Below the pieces are notes generated by a model, which was not told where the DNA came from, did not search any database, and was given only the letters and a program-made list of their open reading frames with translations. A program made the position numbers and the translations under genes. From NCBI GenBank assembly GCA_011389735.1, contig JAABTS010000011.1, forward strand, positions 1 through 60,759: a stretch of DNA of 60,759 bases. Direction: 5' to 3'. Positions within the stretch are counted from its first letter, which is position 1; every line of letters begins with the position of its first letter. The DNA comes from Desulfobacteraceae bacterium. Its GTDB lineage: Bacteria > Desulfobacterota > Desulfobacteria > Desulfobacterales > JAABTS01. Below, piece after piece: positions 8,921 to 18,019 of this stretch.

Positions 8921-9922
8921 ATGTTCCGATTCGCATCGCCTTTTTTTCTAATCCTGTTGCTTTTGATACCGGCGGCTGTTTATTACCGGAGAAAGCGGGG
9001 CCGGATTGCGGTTATGACTGTCCCGAGTCTTCGGGCGGTTCGAGATATTCCGGCTTCTCCGGCCATGAGGCTGAAGCCGGCCGTGTCGGCTTTGAAATAT
9101 ATCGCTTTCGCCTTGATGGTCGGAGCTTTGGCGCGGCCTCAATGGGGAGTGGAACGGATGAACGTGACCACCGAAGGGATTAATATCATTTTATCGGTGG
9201 ATTTATCGGGCAGCATGGCGGCTCTGGATTTTCGCCGCGACGGGAAAATTGTGAACCGGCTGGAGGCGGTCAAGGGAGTGGTCCAGGATTTTGTGGCCGG
9301 TAGGAACGGCGATCGGATCGGTCTGGTGGTGTTTGGTTCCGAAGCCTATACTCAGATTCCGCTGACCCGGGATTACTCAACCATCGTTTCGATTCTCGAA
9401 CGTCTTGAAATCGGGGCGGCCGGCCAGAGTACGGCTATCGGAGACGCTATCGGAATTTCACTGAAACGAATTCAAGATATTGAAAGCAAGTCCAATATCA
9501 TTGTCCTGCTGACCGACGGCCGCAGCAACAGCGGCGAATTATCGCCGGCCGCCGCCGCTGAAATCGCAAAAGAAAAAAAAATCAAAATATACACGATCGG
9601 GGTCGGAAGTCGCAACAAGGAAGCTCCTATTCCGGTGAACCATCCGGTTTTCGGCGAACGGTATGTTTATCAAAAGATCGATATCGATGAAGACACTTTG
9701 AAAAAAATCGCTCGGGATACGGAGGGCTTGTATTTTCGAGCCGAAAACTTGAAGGGGCTGGAACGGATTTACGAGACCATCGACCAGTTGGAAAAAACGG
9801 AAATCAAAGTGGAATCTTTCGCCGAATACAAGGAGTATTACCTCTATTTTCTATTGCCGGCCTTCGGCGTCCTGGTCTTATGGATCATTCTTGTCAATAC
9901 GAGGTTTCTGGAAGCGCCATGA
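8921..9922 (+). CDS. batA: BatA, VWA-domain aerotolerance protein
   Basis: A 333-aa membrane protein with N-terminal helices (FLILLLLIPAAVYY and SALKYIAFALMVGAL), a VWA domain whose MIDAS begins DLSGSM at Asp94, a TDGRSNSG segment, and a C-terminal helix (YLYFLLPAFGVLVLWIILV). BatA and BatB are paired VWA proteins of the Bacteroides aerotolerance-type operon; they are thought to act in envelope stress or protein assembly together with MoxR. The gene overlaps batBC by 4 nt. Confidence 0.92.
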   Translation: MFRFASPFFLILLLLIPAAVYYRRKRGRIAVMTVPSLRAVRDIPASPAMRLKPAVSALKYIAFALMVGALARPQWGVERMNVTTEGINIILSVDLSGSMAALDFRRDGKIVNRLEAVKGVVQDFVAGRNGDRIGLVVFGSEAYTQIPLTRDYSTIVSILERLEIGAAGQSTAIGDAIGISLKRIQDIESKSNIIVLLTDGRSNSGELSPAAAAEIAKEKKIKIYTIGVGSRNKEAPIPVNHPVFGERYVYQKIDIDEDTLKKIARDTEGLYFRAENLKGLERIYETIDQLEKTEIKVESFAEYKEYYLYFLLPAFGVLVLWIILVNTRFLEAP

Positions 9923-11739
9923 AATTCGCCGCCATTGAAATGCTGTTCTTGATATGGACCGTCCCTGTTGCGGTTCTGGTCATGATTTACGGATTCCGCA
10001 AACGAACCAGGATTCTGGAACGTTTTTCATCTCAAAAGGGTCTTGCGGCGATTGTTCCGGATAAACGCAGAGACCGGCGGAAGTTAAAATCCGTATTGAT
10101 TCTGATCAGCCTGCTGCTCATGTGTATCGCCGCGACCGGTCCGCAATACGGCTATCACTGGCGGGAAATCGAACAAAAGGGAATCGATGTTCTCATTGCG
10201 ATGGATTGTTCAAGGAGCATGATGGCCGGGGATATTTCGCCCACAAGACTTGACCGGGCCAAACGAGAAGTATACGATCTTTTGATGATGCTCGAAGGCG
10301 ACCGGGTGGGGCTGGTGGCGTTCGCGGGAACCGCGTTTCTGCAATGCCCGTTGACCCTCGATTATAACGCGTTTCATTTGTTTCTCCAGACCCTGACGCC
10401 TGACTATTTGCCTGTGGGCGGCACGGATATCGCCGGCGCCGTCCGGGAGGCGCTTTCCGGATTTGAAGCAAAAAGCAATTCGGAAAAGGCCGTTATTTTG
10501 ATTACCGACGGGGAAAACACCGGCTCCGGAGATCCGATCGAAGCCGCAAAAGAGGCGGCCGACGCCGGGGTCAAGATTTTCTGCATCGGGGTAGGGGATG
10601 AAGAAGGCGTTCCCATTCCCGACAAAGAAGAAGGATACCTGAAAGACCGGGAAGGCAATATCGTTCTTTCCAGACTGGACCAGGAGACGTTGAAAAAGAT
10701 GGCCGTGATTACTAAAGGCGTGTATATTCGATCCGTGGCGGGCGATATGGATTTGGATAGAATTTATAAGCAGGAGATCAGAGGTAAAATGGAGTCGGAA
10801 ACTCTGGCTGGAGGACGCCGGCAGGTTTGGGAAAACCGTTTTCAGTGGGTCTTGATTCCGGCCGTATTGGCGTTCGCCCTTGAAATGTTTTTATCGCCGA
10901 TTACACGGCGAAGTGCGGCGATTCTTTTTTTTACGGTTGCCTTTCTTCTCGGGGGAAACGGTTCCGCTCTGGCGAATCATGTTCAGGAGGGGATAGAAGC
11001 CTATGAAAAAGGCGACTATGAATCCGCGTTGAAACATTTTATCGACGCTCAACTGAATCATCCGGATAAACCGGAACTCTACTATAATATCGGAAACGCT
11101 TTTTATAAAAAAGGCGACTATGAATCCGCGGCCAAAAATTATCGGGAAGCGTTATCCAGTGAAGACAAGGCGCTTAAACAGAAAGCCTATTATAATCTCG
11201 GGAACGCTAATTTCAAAATGCAAAAGCTCGAAGATGCGGTTTCGGGCTATGAGGACGCCTTGAATATCGAACCGGAGGATCTGAAGGCGCGCCAAAACCT
11301 CGAATTCACCAAAAAAGTGATAGAACAAAAAAAACAGGAACCGCCACAAGATTGCGAAAACGATAAGAACGATCAAAAACAAGGGGAAGAGCAGGAAAAC
11401 AAAAAAGACGAATCCCGGCAAGGCGATGAATCATCCGAAGACAAGGATGAACAATCTCGACAGGGCTGGGACAAACAGGAAGAAGAGCGGGACCGTGAAA
11501 GGAGTTCGCCCGAAGACGAAGACGAAGGCGACGGGCGGCGGTCTCAGCCGCAACCGCCCGAAGCGGAAGAACCGGAGGACCAGGAAGCGGCTCAGGCGCA
11601 GCGGTCCGGCGACGAAGAGCCGTCCGAAGGCGATAAAGAAAACGGGACCGCCGCCAGGTTGTTGAACCGGCTCAAGGACCAGCCCGGCAGAGCCATGATT
11701 CCCGCCTATCGGGAACGGCGTATCGAAAAGGACTGGTAA
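9919..11739 (+). CDS. BatB-BatC fusion: VWA domain plus TPR repeats
   Basis: A 606-aa fusion. The N-terminal half is BatB: two membrane helices and a VWA domain with MIDAS DCSRS (Asp96), then TDGENTGSG. A further helix (around residues 325-355) leads to a BatC half with three TPR-like repeats (YEKGDYESALKHF, YKKGDYESAAKNY, KMQKLEDAVSGY). A ~120-residue Glu/Asp/Lys/Gln/Arg-rich low-complexity segment follows, and the end has the conserved BatC tail PGRAM...YRERRIEKDW. An upstream in-frame ATG (9880) exists, but ATG 9919 overlaps the batA stop (ATGA) and gives the family N-terminus. It shares 1 nt with batD (TAATG). Confidence 0.92.
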   Translation: MKFAAIEMLFLIWTVPVAVLVMIYGFRKRTRILERFSSQKGLAAIVPDKRRDRRKLKSVLILISLLLMCIAATGPQYGYHWREIEQKGIDVLIAMDCSRSMMAGDISPTRLDRAKREVYDLLMMLEGDRVGLVAFAGTAFLQCPLTLDYNAFHLFLQTLTPDYLPVGGTDIAGAVREALSGFEAKSNSEKAVILITDGENTGSGDPIEAAKEAADAGVKIFCIGVGDEEGVPIPDKEEGYLKDREGNIVLSRLDQETLKKMAVITKGVYIRSVAGDMDLDRIYKQEIRGKMESETLAGGRRQVWENRFQWVLIPAVLAFALEMFLSPITRRSAAILFFTVAFLLGGNGSALANHVQEGIEAYEKGDYESALKHFIDAQLNHPDKPELYYNIGNAFYKKGDYESAAKNYREALSSEDKALKQKAYYNLGNANFKMQKLEDAVSGYEDALNIEPEDLKARQNLEFTKKVIEQKKQEPPQDCENDKNDQKQGEEQENKKDESRQGDESSEDKDEQSRQGWDKQEEERDRERSSPEDEDEGDGRRSQPQPPEAEEPEDQEAAQAQRSGDEEPSEGDKENGTAARLLNRLKDQPGRAMIPAYRERRIEKDW

Positions 11740-13478
11740 TGAAGCATATCTTTGCGATCCTCTTGATTCTGGTTGGGATTCCAGGTATGGCGTCCGGCCA
11801 GGACGTTACCGCCCATGTGGATCGCACTCGCATGGCTACGGGGGAATCCGCCCGACTGTCGGTCACTGTCGCCGGTCAGAACGCCGCCGATGTGGATACG
11901 TCGCCGATCGTCGATTTTCGAGTCATATCGCAGGGGACGAGCAGCAGCATCAATATCGTGAACGGGCGAACCACCAGCAAGGTCGTCTATAATTACACCA
12001 TTATTCCATTGAAAACGGGCCGTTTGAAAATCCCCTCGCTTCCAGTCCGGGTGGACGGAATTATTCACAAGACCGAGCCGATCGATATTTTTGTGACAAA
12101 GCAACCTCAAGCCGATCCGGAACAAAGCGATATCTTCGTCACAGCCGAAGTGTCCAATTCGTCGCCGTATTCCGGAGAACAGATAATTTACAGGTTCCGC
12201 CTGTATTCCGCCGTGCGGATCGCCAACGCCGGTTTCAAGGAGCTTCCTGATTTTTCCGGATTCAGCGCCAAACAGGTGGAGCAAAAGGAGGCCTTCCAGA
12301 CCATTCTTGGGGGCCGAAAATTTATCGTCAACGAAGTGGTTTATGTGCTTATGCCCTTGAGCGAAGGGGAAAAGACGATCGAACGGGCCATATTGAGCTG
12401 TGATGTGGCGGTTCGGCGGAAAGACGGTCAGCGTGATTCGTTTGGTTCTATTTTCAACGACCCGTTTTTCAGGGGAATGCGATATGAAACGCGGATATTT
12501 CAGTCCAAGCCCGTGGACGTATCGGTCAGGCCGTTGCCGGAACCGCCGCCGGATGTTTCGTTCACTGGTCTGGTTGGTCATTTTCAGCTTCGGACAGAGC
12601 TGGAAAACAGGGAAATGAAGGTGGGCGATTCAGCCACGCTGTCCGTTACGATCCGGGGCGTAGGGAATATTATGGACGCCGGCGAACCCGCAATCGATGT
12701 CCCCGAGGAATTTAAAACCTATCAGGATACGCCTGAAGAAGAAATTACCGTGGGTTTAAACGGATACCAGGGGAAAAAAATATTTCGGAAGGCGCTGGTT
12801 CCTCTAAAACCGGGTGATTTTACGATCGATCCTGTCGAGATTGCTTACTTCAAGATTCCCGAAGGGGAATATCGGATCCTGTCGGATTCGCCGATCTCCG
12901 TTCATGTAAGCCCGGCGGAGGAAAAAAAGCCGATGGAGGTTTATTCCGGAAACGATGAACACCTCCCGAAAAGCCTGAAACGAAAAGTGGAATTCACAGG
13001 CCGGGATATTCTGCCGCTAAAGGAGGGTATGGACGTTCTCAAAAACAGGAGACCGCTGTCAATTCCTTTCTATGCGGCTCTTATTTTTGTTCCGGCGTTT
13101 ATATTCATCGTACTCTATGCAATGTTGGCGGTTTTCAAAAAAACGGAAACACCCGGAACCATCATGGCGGAACGCGCCGATAAAGCGATCAGGGACGCAT
13201 GCCGGCAGGATCTGCCACAGGTTGAATTCGTGTCCCGCCTGTATTGCGCTCTGGTGTCGTCGATCCTGGCGAAAGCCGATGTCAAGGGCGAAACTCTGAC
13301 CGCCGGAGAGGTTGAAACCATATTGAAATCAAGGGGATATTCGGATGAAATCGCTGATGAGGCGTGCAAGATCCTTACCGATATTGAATCAGCCCGGTTC
13401 GGCGGAATGGAAATGGATTCAGGCGGCCGGAGCAATCTCTTCGAAAAAACCCGTAACATCATCAGGACCTTGAAATGA
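11739..13478 (+). CDS. batD: BatD, oxygen-tolerance family periplasmic protein
   Basis: A 579-aa protein with a signal peptide (HIFAILLILVGIPGMASG), several beta-sandwich repeats facing the periplasm (including the VYNYTIIPLKTGRLKIPSLPV block typical of BatD), one transmembrane helix near residues 445-465, and a short cytoplasmic helical tail. It begins within the batBC stop codon and overlaps batE by 4 nt, so it is tightly coupled to both. By family, BatD is the large exported partner of the BatA/B VWA proteins; its ligand is unknown. Confidence 0.9.
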   Translation: MKHIFAILLILVGIPGMASGQDVTAHVDRTRMATGESARLSVTVAGQNAADVDTSPIVDFRVISQGTSSSINIVNGRTTSKVVYNYTIIPLKTGRLKIPSLPVRVDGIIHKTEPIDIFVTKQPQADPEQSDIFVTAEVSNSSPYSGEQIIYRFRLYSAVRIANAGFKELPDFSGFSAKQVEQKEAFQTILGGRKFIVNEVVYVLMPLSEGEKTIERAILSCDVAVRRKDGQRDSFGSIFNDPFFRGMRYETRIFQSKPVDVSVRPLPEPPPDVSFTGLVGHFQLRTELENREMKVGDSATLSVTIRGVGNIMDAGEPAIDVPEEFKTYQDTPEEEITVGLNGYQGKKIFRKALVPLKPGDFTIDPVEIAYFKIPEGEYRILSDSPISVHVSPAEEKKPMEVYSGNDEHLPKSLKRKVEFTGRDILPLKEGMDVLKNRRPLSIPFYAALIFVPAFIFIVLYAMLAVFKKTETPGTIMAERADKAIRDACRQDLPQVEFVSRLYCALVSSILAKADVKGETLTAGEVETILKSRGYSDEIADEACKILTDIESARFGGMEMDSGGRSNLFEKTRNIIRTLK

Positions 13479-14257
13479 CAGCCGCTTCGAGTGATCATAT
13501 AAAACTATCCGCCTTTCTGATCACGTTGTTCGCGTGCTTATTTGCGATCGGTCTGTCCGCGGCTTTCGCGGATGAATCGACCCGTGATTTTCTGAACGGC
13601 GTGGAACTTTATAATGAAGGCGATTATGACGCGGCGGTCCAAAATCTGCTGAAAGTTGCGGAATCAGGAATCCAAAACGGTAAACTGTTTTATAATCTGG
13701 GCAACGCGTATTTCAAAGCCGGTGATATCGGGCGCGCCATGTTGTGGTATGAAAGGGCCTTGAAGCTGATCCCCAATGATCCTGATCTGCGATTCAACCA
13801 TGACTACGTCATGACGCGTTTGAAAGACGAACGTGTTGAAAAGGAATCTCCGGTTTTCCGGATTTTATTTTTCTGGAAACATGTATTGAGTCCCCTTCAG
13901 ATCCAATGGGCCGGAATTATCCTCAACTGTTTGTTTTGGGGAATTCTCGCTGTTCGGCTTGTTTTGAAAAAGCGCCGGATTCTGGGAGTCGAAGGGGTGC
14001 TCGCGCTTGTTTTGTCTCTTGTGTTCATCCTCACCTCGGTTTATACCTGTTACGAAAACAAATTTCAGCAAAAAGCGATCATTGTGTCTGACGAAGTATC
14101 AATTCGTTCCGGGCTTTCCGACGATTCGACGGAATTGTTCGTCCTTCACGCCGGAACCAGGGTGCTGGTGCGCAAAACAAGCAAGGATTATTATCGAATC
14201 CGTTTTTCCGAAGACAAGATCGGTTGGGTGAAGGCGGAAGACGCCGAAATTATATGA
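13475..14257 (+). CDS. BatE-like protein: TPR plus SH3b domain
   Basis: A 260-aa protein with an N-terminal signal or anchor helix, two TPR-like repeats (LYNEGDYDAAVQNL and YFKAGDIGRAMLWYERAL; about residues 36-110), two transmembrane helices, and a C-terminal bacterial SH3 domain of about 60 residues (VSIRSGLSDDSTELFVLHAGTRV...GWVKAEDAEII). TPR plus SH3b is the usual BatE layout. It is the last gene of the operon, directly followed by the nested palindrome at 14270-14699, which may end transcription. Confidence 0.88.
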   Translation: MTAASSDHIKLSAFLITLFACLFAIGLSAAFADESTRDFLNGVELYNEGDYDAAVQNLLKVAESGIQNGKLFYNLGNAYFKAGDIGRAMLWYERALKLIPNDPDLRFNHDYVMTRLKDERVEKESPVFRILFFWKHVLSPLQIQWAGIILNCLFWGILAVRLVLKKRRILGVEGVLALVLSLVFILTSVYTCYENKFQQKAIIVSDEVSIRSGLSDDSTELFVLHAGTRVLVRKTSKDYYRIRFSEDKIGWVKAEDAEII

Positions 14258-14269
14258 AGCAAAATCGTG

Positions 14270-14699
14270 TATCGTCTTCCGGAAATTGCATTTCGATGCT
14301 TTGCCCGCCCGGGATATACTAATAGGGGCTTGGTTCTAATTTCGGCCGTTTTAATAAAACCACGAAATAAACGAAACACACCAAAAAAAATCATCGGTAT
14401 TTTGGCGTCTTTCAAAAAGGTACCAAAGTAGTTTACACTTTTTCGTTACGAAAATCAGGATTAATCTCACACAAAGACACGAAGGCGCAAAGAGATGAAG
14501 ACTTTGTGTTCTTTGTGCCTTTGTGTGAAAACCATTAAAGTGTAAACTGATCAATGAAAGACGCCAGTATTTTCGTGTATTTCGCGGTAGTATTCAAAAA
14601 CATAATTGGCCGGTTTTCGAACCCACCCTCACGACCCTACGAATAGTATGATCCCGGGCCCGCCGCCTTGTGAAATTTAATTTTTGAAAACTTGTATCA
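14270..14699. repeat. Concentric nested palindrome of at least four repeat families
   Basis: This fills the gap between convergent genes. From outside in: family P halves (14270-14325 and 14634-14699, both with CCCGGG cores); GGTTCTAATTTCGGCCG (from 14332) against GGCCGGTTTTCGAACC (to about 14623); CCACGAAATAAACGAAA (14360-14376) against TTTCGTGTATTTCGCGG (14571-14587); GGCGTCTTTCA (14404-14414) against TGAAAGACGCC (14555-14565), exact; AGTTTACACTTT (14430-14441) against AAAGTGTAAACT (14537-14548), exact; and a ~26-bp imperfect pair starting TCACACAAAG (14467) and ending CTTTGTGTGA (14528). All arms share one centre near 14490. No credible ORF lies here. Confidence 0.85.
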
Positions 14700-14757
14700 G
14701 CCCTACGGCTGTGCGAAAAATAAATGTACTGCTTGTTGAAATAAAAGGAGTCGATTT

Positions 14758-16032
14758 TCAATATTGTTCATGAATCCAGGATTTCCCTTTCGGAAACAGA
14801 ACATCGATCAGCAGACCGGTTTTATCAGGCTCAAGCGTCGGTCTGACATATTGGGACGCCGGAAAAATATCGGGCCTGCAATGCTGAAGCTCACGCCATG
14901 TTCGATATCCCAGGCAGAGCGCAGGGGCCAGATTCGGATGAACATTGAACGTATTGGAACACTCACCCGGCCTGTCTGATTCAACGGAGGCGATCTTGCC
15001 GTCTTTCCATGTCAGGTCCACACTGGTCTTGAAAAAGTCCAGGCGAAGAGTTTCTGAAAAATTGTTAAAGCAGCTTTTCGCCATTCGCGTTTCCAATATG
15101 GGAACAAGCTTTTTGAGAAACCCGGGTATATCGGGTATCTTGGTTTGCCAGGCATAGGGGCTGCTATTTTCGGCGCCCATATGGATCGCTGTTTTGCCTG
15201 CTGTTGATTCATGGGGAACATTCAAGCGAATATAGGGTTTGTTCTGTTCCACCGCTTTTTGCTTGCAATAGGACAACATGTGTGTCAACGCTTCATGGCT
15301 GATTCCTTCGCTGACTTCGCTGACGATCAGCCCTTTGCCGAAGCCGTGAGAGGGCGTTCGAGCGTAGAACTTTTCATTTCGTCCGGAATGCTCGATGATA
15401 TGGAATGTGGAACCGTATTCGGTCTCAACGCTTTTGTTTAAAAGATACATCCATTTAGGTTCGTCACGGACGGCGGACACCAGATAAGCCTGTCTGTAAA
15501 CCCGGTCTTCTTCCATTAAAAAAGGAATGTCTTTGGGTTCGGCCTGTCGAAATGTGTATCCGCTGTTTTCCGGCGTATCCGGAATGATATGCAAAGGCAG
15601 GTTGATATGGTTTTCCATTTCAACGGCGAAATGATATCCGAATGTGTCATAAAATCCGGGGATTCCTTGAATGACGGCTATATCAAAGGCTTCGGCTTCG
15701 AGCGTCAGGTCGAATGACAGATTCAGTCGTTTCATCATTCCCTGATTCCGGTATTTTTCCAGAGTCCCGACGATTCCCATTTCCGCGACTTTGAATGGAA
15801 TCCCGCCGATTTCCCATGTCCATGGGATCAGCGCGAATGCGGATACGATCTCGGAGGTGCGCTTTTCCTCGGCGATAAACCAGTATTTTTGTTCCATTCC
15901 CGGGTAATGATGAAATATGGCGTCGGCGAACGAGGCCACGTTTTCGGGATGAAAAACCTCCTTGAACAGAACGTTCAATCTCTGTCCGTCTTCCTCTGAT
16001 TCAGCTCGCCTGAACTTGAAATCATCTTCCAT
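14758..16032 (-). CDS. Eis-like GNAT N-acetyltransferase
   Basis: A 424-aa protein with the layout of the Eis family: an N-terminal GNAT domain with the acetyl-CoA loop RNQGMM (residues 95-100) after MGIVGTLEKY, a second GNAT-like domain, and a C-terminal SCP2-like region (about residues 310-424, ending ...LLIDVLFPKGKSW). Eis enzymes acetylate amines on small molecules or proteins; the substrate here cannot be told. It lacks close operon partners: its 3' end faces the bat operon across the nested palindrome, and a MITE-like repeat separates its 5' end from the J-protein gene. Confidence 0.82.
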   Translation of the reverse strand: MEDDFKFRRAESEEDGQRLNVLFKEVFHPENVASFADAIFHHYPGMEQKYWFIAEEKRTSEIVSAFALIPWTWEIGGIPFKVAEMGIVGTLEKYRNQGMMKRLNLSFDLTLEAEAFDIAVIQGIPGFYDTFGYHFAVEMENHINLPLHIIPDTPENSGYTFRQAEPKDIPFLMEEDRVYRQAYLVSAVRDEPKWMYLLNKSVETEYGSTFHIIEHSGRNEKFYARTPSHGFGKGLIVSEVSEGISHEALTHMLSYCKQKAVEQNKPYIRLNVPHESTAGKTAIHMGAENSSPYAWQTKIPDIPGFLKKLVPILETRMAKSCFNNFSETLRLDFFKTSVDLTWKDGKIASVESDRPGECSNTFNVHPNLAPALCLGYRTWRELQHCRPDIFPASQYVRPTLEPDKTGLLIDVLFPKGKSWIHEQY

Positions 16033-16065
16033 TTGTAAAATTCCTTTATTTGAGAATTCAAACCG

Positions 16066-16201
16066 TTTAATTAGTGTCTGAACGACAAGTCTTAAAATAC
16101 GGCTCTGAGCTGGTTTGTAACCCGCGTGTCACTCTCGTGGCCGGCGGGGATTGCAAATCCCCTGGGAGCGTGAGGAGGTTTTCGTTCAGCAACTAATTAA
16201 A
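16066..16201. mobile_element. MITE-like element with 20-bp terminal inverted repeats
   Basis: The left end TTTAATTAGTGTCTGAACGA (16066-16085) pairs with the right end at 16182-16201, whose complement matches at 18 of 20 positions. Between them lie hairpin blocks: GGTTTGTAACCCGC and GGGGATTGCAAATCCCC. The 136-bp element encodes nothing and lies between two minus-strand genes. A larger, decayed relative with the same block order is at 55965-56215. No transposase is in the window, so mobility is inferred from structure. Confidence 0.7.
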
Positions 16202-16208
16202 ACCAGGC

Positions 16209-16880
16209 TCACAAACCCGATTTGACAATAACGTGGATATTCATCCACATATCCTGAAAGCCGATGTTTGACAAGGAAATCCTGAACCGGTCTCCGTGAT
16301 TCATATTCGGAGGAAATTTAATGATGATGGTTTTCCGGATTTTGACTCGTCCTGTTCCGGAACATTCAGGGCATCTGAACAGGTTGAAAAAAAAGGAGTG
16401 AGAGCAAACAGGGCAAGATTCGGCGATAGTCAACGGCAATGGAAACTCCCCGCCCAAGGCGGCTTCGGCGGGCGTCATGATCGCCTCCAGAACCATACCG
16501 GCGGATGTTTCGGGTATTACGCGTCCGCCGGAGGAGCGATTATAGCAGGGCTTTTGATTCGTGTTTTTATAAAACGCGCTTTCGTTCCGATAACCGGATT
16601 CAAAACTGCTTGATCCTCGATCCTTTGCGGATTGCGCCCTTCGCACCTTGATCTTTTCCGACCTTTCGGAATGTTTCAAATCGGAATCGTATTGCTTTCG
16701 CTTATTCTTGTCGATAAGCGTGTCGTAGGCTTCCTTGATTTCCTTGAATTTTTCCTCGCCGTTGGATGAATGGGATATGTCCGGATGATGAGTCTTGGCG
16801 ATTTTCCGATACGCCTGCTTGATTTTATTTTTATCGGCTTTCGGACTGACTCCCAGCAGAACATAATAATTTTCAGCCAT
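16209..16880 (-). CDS. J-domain protein with partial zinc motif and C-terminal DnaJ domain
   Basis: A 223-aa co-chaperone. The N-terminal J domain is intact with HPD at residues 32-34 and would stimulate an Hsp70. A poorly conserved ~60-residue linker follows. The C-terminal part looks like the first substrate-binding domain of DnaJ, with a reduced zinc site of only CPVC and CPECSGTG instead of four CxxCxGxG motifs, and it lacks the second beta-domain. A strong AAGGAGG lies 7 nt upstream of the ATG. It is shorter than true DnaJ and sits apart from dnaK/grpE, so it is a specialised type rather than the housekeeping DnaJ. Confidence 0.88.
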   Translation of the reverse strand: MAENYYVLLGVSPKADKNKIKQAYRKIAKTHHPDISHSSNGEEKFKEIKEAYDTLIDKNKRKQYDSDLKHSERSEKIKVRRAQSAKDRGSSSFESGYRNESAFYKNTNQKPCYNRSSGGRVIPETSAGMVLEAIMTPAEAALGGEFPLPLTIAESCPVCSHSFFFNLFRCPECSGTGRVKIRKTIIIKFPPNMNHGDRFRISLSNIGFQDMWMNIHVIVKSGL

Positions 16881-16929
16881 TACATTCCTCCTTGATCATG
16901 TTTAACACTATGTGGTTCCGATTTTATAA

Positions 16930-17092
16930 AAGCCAAAATCAGTTTAGTTCAACAACCGGACGCTTATATTTCAAAACGCCGCCGCGAAATCTACGAAAAA
17001 TGTTTATAAACTTGATTTCGTGTTTTTTCGTGTATTTCGTGGTTCCTTTAATTTGGCCGAAATTAGAACCAGGGCCGCCAAAATCAGCAAGA
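16930..17092. repeat. Dispersed inverted repeat with CACGAAA arms (family Q)
   Basis: The left part reads AGTTCAACAACCGGACGCTT, then ATATTTCAAAA and GCGAAATCTACGAAAA. The right part reads TTTCGTGTATTTCGTGGTT and GGCCGAAATTAGAACC. The right arm is the reverse complement of sequence at 14327-14376 and 60604-60655. The element occupies most of the 318-bp gap between the J-protein gene and the DUF2400 gene; nothing else is seen in that gap. Confidence 0.75.
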
Positions 17093-17198
17093 TAGGTATT
17101 TCAGATTCCAGATTGTCCTGCGCATGTGGAGGTTCTGTAAAGCCCGGGCGCGCAGACCGATAATTTACCTGATACTTTCACCGGTATTCAATTTGGAG

Positions 17199-18014
17199 TT
17201 AAGGCGCTGTCGATATCTTGCCTTTTTTCTTTTGGGTAGTGAAACCGAATTTATAACTTTTGGACGATAGAGCCGGATTGATCCCAAACCGGGTCAAGGC
17301 GAAATCGTATTTAACCGGATCATCCGGAGCAAGGCGGCGAAATTGGGCGGTCAGATCCAGAGCCGTTCGCATATCGGCCTGTTTTTTGGCGGTCAAGCCC
17401 AGGTTAAAAGCAATACGATGCATATGAACATCGAGTGGAACAATCAATGCGGACGCCGGAACTCTATTCCAAATCCCAATATCGACATTGTCTTTTCGAA
17501 CCATCCAGCGAAGAAACAGGTTCAAGCGCTTGCATGCGCTTCCTCGCACTGGAGCCGCCAGCAAATGGCCGGGATCATCGGTCCCGTGACCCGTCAACCG
17601 GTCGGTAAACAGCGTCATGGCCGGTAAAACCGTCGCCGCGGATGCATCCATCCCTGCAAGAAAGCATTCATACAGTGATCCGTATTTTTTACGAACGTCT
17701 TTTATTCCCGCAAGGAACGACGCCATATGATTACCGGATGCGAATCGATGGCGGAACTCTTTAAAATGCTCTGTAAAATCCGAAATATCGGCGTTGTCGA
17801 CGTAATCGGCCGGCTTTTGGCCGACGATATCCAAAAACCGGTAAACGCTTTTCAAAATTTGAGCCACCTTGCCGTAGGCCAGGGCGGATGCGATCAATCC
17901 GGCGACTTCCAGATCGTCGGGGGAATCAAACCGGTATAAACATTCCAGAGGATCGGGATGGACGAACTCCCGTCGGTTATAGTCACGATACAACGATTCC
18001 AAATGATCACGCAT
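17199..18014 (-). CDS. DUF2400 / TIGR02757 family protein
   Basis: A 271-aa protein recognised by the family-typical start (HLESLYRDYNRREFVHPDPLE, FDSPDDLEVAGLIASALAYGKV) and the later PLDVHMHRIAFNLGL and PVKYDFALTRFGINP stretches, which are shared by the TIGR02757/DUF2400 family in Bacteroidetes and deltaproteobacteria. The fold appears helical; no enzyme function is established that I can support. It is the last gene of the por operon: 5 nt separate it from the unknown gene upstream, so it is probably co-transcribed. Confidence 0.85.
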   Translation of the reverse strand: MRDHLESLYRDYNRREFVHPDPLECLYRFDSPDDLEVAGLIASALAYGKVAQILKSVYRFLDIVGQKPADYVDNADISDFTEHFKEFRHRFASGNHMASFLAGIKDVRKKYGSLYECFLAGMDASAATVLPAMTLFTDRLTGHGTDDPGHLLAAPVRGSACKRLNLFLRWMVRKDNVDIGIWNRVPASALIVPLDVHMHRIAFNLGLTAKKQADMRTALDLTAQFRRLAPDDPVKYDFALTRFGINPALSSKSYKFGFTTQKKKGKISTAP

Positions 18015-18019
18015 GGCGG

